Assembly (NCBI GenBank): GCA_000442125.1 | Contig: KE546970.1 | Coordinates: forward strand, 1-64,000 | Source: Opeltia flavorubescens | Taxonomy: Eukaryota > Ascomycota > Lecanoromycetes > Teloschistales > Teloschistaceae | DNA: 64,000 nt | Direction of reading: 5' to 3' | Shown here: piece after piece, positions 57,600 to 64,000 of the stretch | Numbering within the stretch: position 1 is the first letter of the stretch | Layout: each line of letters begins with the position of its first letter | Program-made: the position numbers and the translations under genes | Notes under the pieces: model-generated | The model's database searches: none | The model's input: the letters and a program-made list of their open reading frames with translations, nothing else | What the model was told of the DNA's origin: nothing

Positions 57600-57629
57600 G
57601 AATGATTCACTCCCGCATGTGAATCATTC
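57600..57629. promoter_or_regulatory. Perfect 11-bp inverted repeat upstream of array gene 8
   Basis: GAATGATTCAC (57600-57610) and its reverse complement GTGAATCATTC (57619-57629) are separated by 8 bp. It lies about 215 bp before the start codon of gene 8. Such a dyad could bind a dimeric regulator or form a hairpin in the leader. No equivalent was seen before the other members. Confidence 0.45.
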
Positions 57630-57643
57630 ATGATCCTAAACCC

Positions 57644-57650
57644 TGAGTCA
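57644..57650. promoter_or_regulatory. TGAGTCA site upstream of array gene 8
   Basis: Perfect AP-1/Gcn4-type heptamer 198 bp before the start codon of array gene 8. Confidence 0.5.
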
Positions 57651-57841
57651 ACCTCGCCAAGGTCGTACAGACAGGTATAAATTGAACCTCCATCTATCCA
57701 ACTCCTGTGGTTACACAGATCATCCACCAAGTCGCACAAAACCCTCCCAGCCACACAAAACAGAAGGCTTAAAAGAAACACCAAGGTACATCTCACCCTA
57801 TTATTTCACTACATCTCTCCAGTGACAAGTGGTACGCGAGG

Positions 57842-58069
57842 ATGGTCGGGAAATCTGCTTTTCCCCCAGGGAAGGGCTATTACCGCCGCGATGCACCAAA
57901 GCCCGAATTTGTCTGGGTATGCCATGAATGTGGCACTGAACATCAGGAGGACGGACAATATGGGTATTACGTCTATTGTGCTCGATGCGAGCACCTGTTC
58001 TGCTGTGGATGTACATTTCTCTCCGATATAGATGGCGGGGTTGGGAATTGGGAGAATCCTTTGGCGTAG
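57842..58069 (+). CDS. Array protein 8: small six-cysteine (ZZ-like) zinc-binding protein
   Basis: 75 aa, the longest member, starting MVGKSAFPPGKGYYRR. The core is WVCHECGTEHQEDG, 15 residues, CARC-EHLF-CCGC, and tail TFLSDIDGGVGNWENPLA. A seventh Cys precedes the last pair (CCGC). It has the richest promoter: the 18-bp element, an 11-bp dyad and TGAGTCA. No signal peptide. Zinc binding inferred, role unknown. Confidence 0.78.
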   Translation: MVGKSAFPPGKGYYRRDAPKPEFVWVCHECGTEHQEDGQYGYYVYCARCEHLFCCGCTFLSDIDGGVGNWENPLA

Positions 58070-58519
58070 TGAGCTAGTATGGAGAACTTCCATCAGGAAA
58101 CTCAGAATTGTCTGAAATGGTTTGCGAAGTGTGGGTATGCATCTATTAAGGAGTTCTGATTAAATCTTAAAACCCATTTTTATATGCAAATAATCTTGAA
58201 TTGGAAAGTCAAAGGCCGTTGTCCAGCGCATGAGTTGTGACTGCGTTGATACTTCACTCCAATAAAATGACTCCTCATTACAAAACCCATCGTCATACCG
58301 ACCACCTCCAATGACGACCACGATCACAAGAGTCCCCCAGCGCATCTGACCAACCACAAAAGCCTATATAAACCCCCCTACTTTCTACCACACCTCCTCC
58401 TCCTCCTCCTTCCTCCCCATCATCACTTCTACCCTCTCACAACCTCAAGCTTTCCCCTCCCTATCTTGATTTCACCACCACCGGAACAAAAACACCCTTT
58501 CCTCCATTCGAAAAGAAAA

Positions 58520-58693
58520 ATGTCACAACCACAACCATCAACATCAAAATACATCCAATGCGAGAAATGTTTCCAAGACACTCCATTCGATAGAATTCAC
58601 GGTCGTCACGGTCACATAGTTGGGGGAAGATGGTGCTTGCATTGTGGGCATAAATTTTGTAATAATTGTGCGAGGGTTGAGATACCCGATTAA
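58520..58693 (+). CDS. Array protein 9: divergent six-cysteine member
   Basis: 57 aa from ATG 58520, starting MSQPQPSTSKYI. The Cys pairs are CEKC, then 21 residues rich in His, Arg and Gly, then CLHC-GHKF-CNNC. The last half fits the family exactly (x4 loop with His and Phe), whereas the first spacer is six residues longer and the W-x-C start and D-x-D-G tail are missing. It is either an old array member or a related type at the array's edge. A CT-rich leader (58386-58460) precedes it. Confidence 0.68.
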   Translation: MSQPQPSTSKYIQCEKCFQDTPFDRIHGRHGHIVGGRWCLHCGHKFCNNCARVEIPD

Positions 58694-59030
58694 CTGAATA
58701 CCCGAGTGGGAGAAAATGGGGGTTTGAACGGGGGAGATGTGTACAGGAGAGAGTATGAAGGGGGCGCTTGATTTTTCAATCGATTTGTTCTTTGCATGCG
58801 GACATGTATTTAAGGTCCTGAGCAGGGGAATCATTCTTGAAAGCCGAGAGCTTAATTGTAGTCTTTCAATATGCAACAACGAATGGGTTCTCGTTGCTTT
58901 CTCCGATTTAGTATGCGTAGGCCTGTGGCTCATCAATGTGGGTTTTCTCCAATGAAGTTATGTCTGGGAATGTTGAAGCACGTAATTTACGGAATTCAAG
59001 CAGTGAATAGCCTGTCAATATTCTCCGTCA
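58694..59030. other. Convergent intergenic stretch
   Basis: Lies between the end of the array and the 3' end of the minus-strand secreted-protein gene. No gene is seen. Confidence 0.45.
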
Positions 59031-59603
59031 TCACTGAACGCTAGGCTTCCTCGCCGTAAACAGACTCGAAGTCTCCAGCATTTTCGCAAAAATGATATTC
59101 CCGTCCCTGGCCTGAAAGGTCGCAACCTTATCGTTCCCCCAGCCAACAAGCTCATACTCATGATCCCCAGCATATATAAAGCTCGGAACTATCCTTCTCA
59201 GGAACATAGCGCGATGAGTCATAACAACAGACGCACTCCCCGCGCCTTCAGCCCTCGCAGTCGCATACTGCCAATTATTCGAGCCATGGCGCTGAACCAT
59301 AACATCAGACGAGCATGGACGGGGTGTGTTTTTGCCGTAGATAGTGGTGGTCGCGTCCAGGGATCCGATTTCCCAGAAAGAAATGTGGTCTGCGTGGAAC
59401 CAGCCGTAGCCTCGACCGTCGTTCATGTTGAGGTCTAGGGGCTCACAGCAGATGTCGACGTAGCCTGCGGAATGACATTCTTGTCTCACATAGATGGAAG
59501 AGGATCTGGTGTCGGTGAATATTGCGGATACGGCGGAGACTGTCGGCGAGAATAGGGTGAAGAGATACAGGGACAGAAGAACCCATGTCATTTGTTGGAA
59601 CAT
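59031..59603 (-). CDS. Secreted protein of unknown function (190 aa)
   Basis: Single exon from ATG 59603. The signal peptide is MFQQMTWVLLSLYLFTLFSP. The mature part has RQECHSAGYVDICCEPLDLN, GYGWFHADHISFWEIGSLDA, CSSDVMVQRHG, GSASVVMTHRAMFLRRIVPS, and a beta-rich end with YELVGWGNDKVATFQARDG. Four or five Cys, with a C-C pair, suggest disulfides. I know no domain name for it. Regular Gly/Trp spacing indicates a real conserved fold. The + strand frame (59160-59438) is a shadow. Intact; possibly cell-wall or host-facing, by inference. Confidence 0.72.
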   Translation of the reverse strand: MFQQMTWVLLSLYLFTLFSPTVSAVSAIFTDTRSSSIYVRQECHSAGYVDICCEPLDLNMNDGRGYGWFHADHISFWEIGSLDATTTIYGKNTPRPCSSDVMVQRHGSNNWQYATARAEGAGSASVVMTHRAMFLRRIVPSFIYAGDHEYELVGWGNDKVATFQARDGNIIFAKMLETSSLFTARKPSVQ

Positions 59604-61656
59604 GATCAAACCTCGGCCGAAAATTAAGCAATCGGCTATCGTGTGCGAGAACGTGGCGCTATTTGGTAGATAAGACTCTGCACATGGAAAGAATCAATTG
59701 ACAGTTGCTGGTTGCGTCGTGCAATGGATCTCTGCAGCCAGAGTACATGATATGGGGATCTAGCCGATAGGCGCTAAGACCACGGTGATTGTGGAGAAGC
59801 GCATACCGGCAGAGTTTCAAAGCAGTCCGGTTGACCCAATAAGACTTCAGCCGTGCCATAGAAACCTACTTGACTGAGACAGACGGATACGATCCCTACT
59901 CAATGTTTCAGTAACCAGCAAGGTCTGCTGGCGGAGAATCAAATTTGAGCCTCACACGGATGAGATCAGACAAATCCTGAGCCGATACGGTAGATTTGAT
60001 CAAACAAAACCATTGTATGCAGATATGAAAACTTACAAGTGGTCAAAGCCACCTTGATCAGATGCTGGACATAGCTCTATTGTTGTTCTGTATCCTCTGC
60101 GGACATTCACAAGAACAAAAGCCAAGAATTGGACAATCGTGAAAGAAAGGCCACTAGTACGAGACGATCTTAAATATTGGAATTCCTGCTCAAAGTCCTT
60201 TTGCGCGAGGAGAACTTGATGATGAATGAATCACGAGATTGGCCCCCCATATGAGAACTAGTCCGTCGTAAGGTACTTGCCTGAGACCCAATTAGGCATG
60301 GTGGTCATGTCCTGAATACTGCTACCTAAATTTTTGATCAAACAGTACTTTCACCCTTACCTGAACAATGTCATCCTGTCTGGACTGGTCCGTCAAAGAT
60401 AAGATTGCTTCTAGAAATTCTCGGTTCAGAGATATGCCAAGACTATGATCGGTCCAACATGCGCTTACTCGATCAGGCGTAGCTCAGTCGCAGTCACTGC
60501 TTGGCTTTCACAAATGCTATCTCGTCTTCCTTGACTTCATCATCCGTGAGCCTGCGCAAACCTCTAGCATACGATTACAAGCAAAGCCGACTCCGACCTC
60601 TGTGCGCACAAGCCTTCCAACCTTACTCGCTAAGGTAACTTGTGTATCCTCCGTATGCATGTCCGCAGGTACCCGTGGTACACATTGTGGAACAAAAGAA
60701 GCACAGCTAATGACTGCTAGGAGAAGCCTCTTAGACGTGATGGAATGTAGTACCTGCATATCATCTTCAAAGCTTTACCTGTTTCATACCCAGTACAATG
60801 GTTTACTCGGGTAATCCAATGGCCCGCATAATCTAAACAATAGCCGCAAGCCGCGTGTTTGAGACCTAAAATATACATCCGCCCGTCACATGTATCAACC
60901 TTTGCTTGCGTAGGAAGACCCATGATCTTATGTCCTTCTGGCCGTGTAGAATGGATCCAAGATCTCTCCTGGGAGCGAGACACATTGTCGGCAGCGAAGA
61001 CCTTGGCCATGTAAGAGCGGTCAAAATCTTTCACAATTGATGGCAGATTATGCAAATCAACACTCCGAATCTTTGGNTTATCTGCATGCAAAATACGCTT
61101 AACATCTCATGTACATCTCGAGATGGGTGTTGCTATGAAAGCCAGATAAGCGCAATGAATCCGATCTCGTTTCATCCGTCACACGTCAGCTTCCCCGAGA
61201 TACTCCATGTCAGTGGATACGTCCGTAGAGCAACTGGAAGCACCTGGAACAACAATGTGGGGGTCATTGATCAATCAAGCGAGAAGTGGGTCGCTTAGTC
61301 TTCCGTCCCAAACTGCAAGAACAGGCGATTTGCCAACCCAGGTCTTAAAGACTCCACAATGAATCCTTCCGAAACTCGACCTTCTTACAAGAATGGCCAG
61401 GATGAGGGCCCTTCGGCCGCTACCTGATGATGTATATGAAACAAGGCATCGAATCATCCGCGTTTCTTGACACACCGCCTCCGCCATGGACATGATACAA
61501 AGCATGGTCATCCCGCTTCCCTCCATTCTCCTCCTCCGAGGGTTGATACTGTCGCTATCCGTGAGCTTTTCAGCTTGTACATACTTTCCTTTTCGTCACG
61601 TCAACTGGTTTGACTGTCTCCGTCACTTCTTGATCTACTGGTCTAGATCACCCACA
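59604..61656. other. Gene-poor stretch of about 2 kb
   Basis: Apart from the tentative minus-strand gene at 60517-61091, only scattered short frames occur. 59900-60500 holds nothing I can support. Confidence 0.4.
60517..61091 (-). CDS. Tentative Cys-containing protein, 5' end unresolved
   Basis: Two minus-strand frames can be joined by a 64-bp intron: DTCDGRMYILGLKHAACGYCLDY ... HCTGYETAVISCASFVPQC. The result reads as protein-like sequence with about nine Cys and ends KSRKTR at 60517. Upstream of 61091 the frame lacks an ATG, so a first exon with a signal peptide may be missing, and one N (61077) lies near the break. It could be a small secreted protein or a relic. No family is recognised. 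Confidence 0.35.
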
Positions 61657-62653
61657 ATGCTTTCCTTCCCACTCTTAATCCCCCTTTTCTTAACCCCCTC
61701 AGTAGCCTACATAACCAAAAGCAAACAAGCGCCATCCGAATACAAGAAGGGCTATGCAACAGTGAGACACCCTTTTTCTATCTTCTTTGCTTCCTTCCCT
61801 ACAGACCTCGGCGGTCCTTCCAACCCCATGTGCTAATATGCGAATAGCAAGACAAAGAACCCCTTGGCCAAAAGTCCATCTGCCAAACCAACTGCGGCCT
61901 CTCCGGCGACAATTATGGCACCGGTGACATGGCCCCCGGCGTTTACGCCGCAGCCATAAACCCGCAAATGGGCGGTGGCGCCGATAGTTGCACTCCATGC
62001 GGCTCATGTTACAGCATCATAAACTCCGGGAGTCCGTATTGCGAGTCTGGCGAGCAAGGTTGCCCGTAAGCATAAACCCTTCCCCTTACCTTTCCTTTAG
62101 AAAGGCTGGCAATGTCGCGCGAACGAATGCTGACTATTGTGGTCATCCCAGGGTGGCATCCGGCCCATCAGACCAATCCGGCCCTCAATCCATAAAAATC
62201 ATGATCGTAAACCACTGCACCGACTGCAGCGTCGTGGCAGGACATTTCGACATAAACTATTCCCCCGGATGGGACAACCCCGAAATATGGTGGAAGCAGC
62301 TTCCGGATCGTGAATGTCGTGGCAGTGGAGGATCATCATCGTCACTAGACTCCGTCTTGGACGGCGGCGCGATAAATGTGGATGGAAATACAACTACGCT
62401 GATGCCGGTCAAGGAGGCGGCGAAGGCGAATCCCTCGCAGAATGGTTTATTGCAAAACGGGGGCAGCGCGACAAATGTGGATAATAACACCACAGCACTG
62501 ATGCCTGTGAAGGAGGCGGCCAACGCAAATCCTTCGCCGCTAAATGGCTTATTATCTCAAAATGGGGGGAACACAGGAGCGGGGGGGAATTCACGGGCGC
62601 CGGCGCCAGTGGCGAAGGCTAGGAAAGGAAATTGTAGGAGACGCGCGCATTAA
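61657..62653 (+). CDS. Secreted expansin-like (double-psi beta-barrel) protein with repeated tail
   Basis: Three exons (61657-61761, 61848-62065, 62152-62653) give 274 aa. The signal peptide MLSFPLLIPLFLTPSVAY precedes a DPBB/EG45-like domain: CQTNCGLSGDNYGTGDMAPG, CTPCGSCYSI, CESGEQGC, then IKIMIVNHCTDCSVVAGHFD with the HFD motif typical of expansin and RlpA-type barrels. These bind or loosen cell-wall polysaccharide without hydrolysis in known cases. The Ser/Asn/Gly-rich C terminus contains two copies of a unit of about 35 residues (N-V-D-x-N-T-T-x-L-M-P-V-K-E-A-A ... N-G-L-L-x-Q-N-G-G), then a basic end. There is no second expansin carbohydrate-binding domain. The gene looks intact. Confidence 0.86.
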
Positions 62654-64000
62654 TCCTCTGCGAGGTCCGGACCTTCAATCTTTCTATAAAAGCCCCACCA
62701 GGCTTCGAAGTCTTGTTTCGACTCGAAAACGTCGGTGAAATCAATCGCTAGCATTACGCTGCGCCTCGTAATAGTCTCCAAAGTCTGATTTCCTTCACTC
62801 ATTCAACCGTGACCACGAGCGCGTTTTTCAGCGAGCATTTACCCACATAATTCTAGATTGATCCGTCCATGTTTTCACTTCCGAAAGTAGTGCCTTGAAA
62901 GGTAAGGAACAGACAAAGCTCTAGTTAATAAAAAGATGACATCGAGTATCCACACTCTTCCCGACCGCTCCAGACTTGTAATCATGTATTGCTCGAACTA
63001 AACCTTTATCAGACAACAGCAGCCAAAAACAATCGGCATGGCAGTCGACCCTGCGTCAAAGCCCTAGCCCACATCTGACCACTTGGGAAGATCAAAAAAG
63101 GCTAATAACTAAACCTGAAAACTTCTACAGCTAGAATGGCAGAAGGGAAAGCGAAACGATAGAGAAATACTTGCCTTCACCTCCAAGCTACAAAATAGTA
63201 GCAAAAGTCTCCCTTGGTATGTGTACTCCCTCAACCGCTTCTGTAAATCCATACCACAATCAATCGCAGCAAACCCTCCCAGGAAATCGCCCATACATCC
63301 TCTCTGCACCATACGAGAAGATCCTCAAAAGGAGCGCCTGCTTTAAATCAATCCTTCATACAAGTAGCACCTAAGTATACCATTAGGTAATTTCCCATTG
63401 GCCTACAAAGCTAAACACAGCACTTCCTCTTGCTCACCCGGGACAAGGTCAAAAGCGCATGCGTTCTGTGATACCTCTTCCCAAATAATTAGTCTCCAAT
63501 TACCGAAACATATCTCCACATGAAGAAAATATAACATAACTGCTCAAATTTTACCACTACGACGCTATCACAGGTAATCAGAAATGAAAATCAATTTTTC
63601 CGAGGCAAACGGAAAGCAGCCCCCCCCCCCTCTTCCACCCTCTAGTAACAATCTAAAACAATGCGCTCGCCAAATAAGCAAGAAACTTTGTAAATTGCGT
63701 AGAACCCACCCGCCAGTACGTATGTAAGCCATAATCTTCGTCGAAAAAGTCTGTTTGACAAACAAACAAGACTTTTTTACTATCTACCCATCTCTTCACG
63801 TATCAGATGATCAACCAAAAAACACCACCGACGGAAAAAAAATTATTTAGACATTGAGTCTTGCATAGAAGGATCTCTGGGGAATGTCATGACTCTCTCT
63901 GACGGTTGCAAATACCGATAACTATTCCCTCAGTCCCATGTATCGAACTGTCTACTTTCTACCTCCTACACTATCCGTCGTGACAAATTTTCAAGGTCCA
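62654..64000. other. Gene-poor end of window
   Basis: No convincing gene. Short frames (63109-63374, 63568-63765) overlap on opposite strands. A C12 homopolymer lies at about 63620. Confidence 0.4.

Noticed and set aside
52387-58693. Reading the six-Cys array as RING fingers
   Set aside because: RING needs eight ligands in C3HC4 order with a longer spacing; only six Cys with three C-x2-C pairs are constant here.
52387-58693. Reading the array as secreted disulfide-rich effectors
   Set aside because: No member has a hydrophobic signal peptide, and C-x2-C pairs are typical of metal binding rather than disulfides.
60735-60760. A 25-nt GT-AG intron in the tentative gene at 60517-61091
   Set aside because: Too short for fungal splicing; a 64-bp intron using the same donor fits better.
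1-64000. CRISPR array, rRNA genes or prokaryotic operons
   Set aside because: No direct-repeat/spacer pattern or rRNA-like sequence; spliceosomal introns and a telomere show a eukaryote.

Overview
The window is a chromosome end from a filamentous ascomycete (Pezizomycotina; a leotiomycete is my best guess, by inference only). It opens with 101 bp of (AACCCT)n telomere. About 2.2 kb follow of extremely AT-rich DNA in which the surviving cytosines sit mostly in CpG, the footprint of repeat-induced point mutation (RIP). The genes beyond have short GT-AG introns (mostly 47-60 bp). They belong to families typical of fungal accessory regions: a rhodopsin-domain membrane protein, a Ppo-type fatty-acid dioxygenase, a heme-thiolate peroxidase, small secreted cysteine-rich proteins, a C2H2/Zn2Cys6 regulator and SDR enzymes.

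Layout. 4.3-9.5 kb: a methyltransferase, a six-exon rhodopsin-domain protein and an unrecognised repeat-rich protein. 10.4-16.9 kb: a nine-exon psi-producing-oxygenase-like gene, divergent from an unsecreted chloroperoxidase/peroxygenase-family gene. These two form a plausible oxylipin pair. 18.1-21.6 kb: a decayed block, with a dual zinc-finger regulator killed by a 650-bp inverted-repeat transposon and an in-frame stop, beside a 5'-truncated SDR relic. 22-51 kb: sparse genes in long gene-poor stretches. They include two paralogous eight-cysteine secreted proteins about 25 kb apart in opposite orientation, a DUF218 protein, a DUF7730-like protein, a secreted HExxH peptidase (CON-13 type), an acidic protein, further secreted proteins, an SDR and a secreted M28 glutamate-carboxypeptidase-like enzyme.

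52.4-58.7 kb is the most striking part. It is a same-strand tandem array of nine small (57-75 aa) proteins, plus at least one truncated relic copy. They share a strict six-cysteine signature, W-x-C-x2-C-x15-C-x2-C-x4-C-x2-C, usually followed by a D-x-D-G...W-x-N-P-L tail. Spacing resembles the cysteine core of ZZ-type zinc fingers, but no family name can be assigned from sequence alone. TGASTCA (AP-1/Gcn4-like) sites recur upstream of several members, and pieces of promoter and 3' flank are duplicated with the genes. After the array come an unrecognised secreted protein, a tentative Cys-rich ORF and a secreted expansin-like (DPBB) protein with a duplicated C-terminal segment.

Single Ns lie at 7079, 50154, 50732, 50882, 51767 and 61077. 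One of them sits exactly between two perfect 95-bp direct repeats, so assembly artefacts are possible there. Exon structures were built by eye from splice signals and reading-frame continuity; family names rest on recognised motifs, not on database searches.
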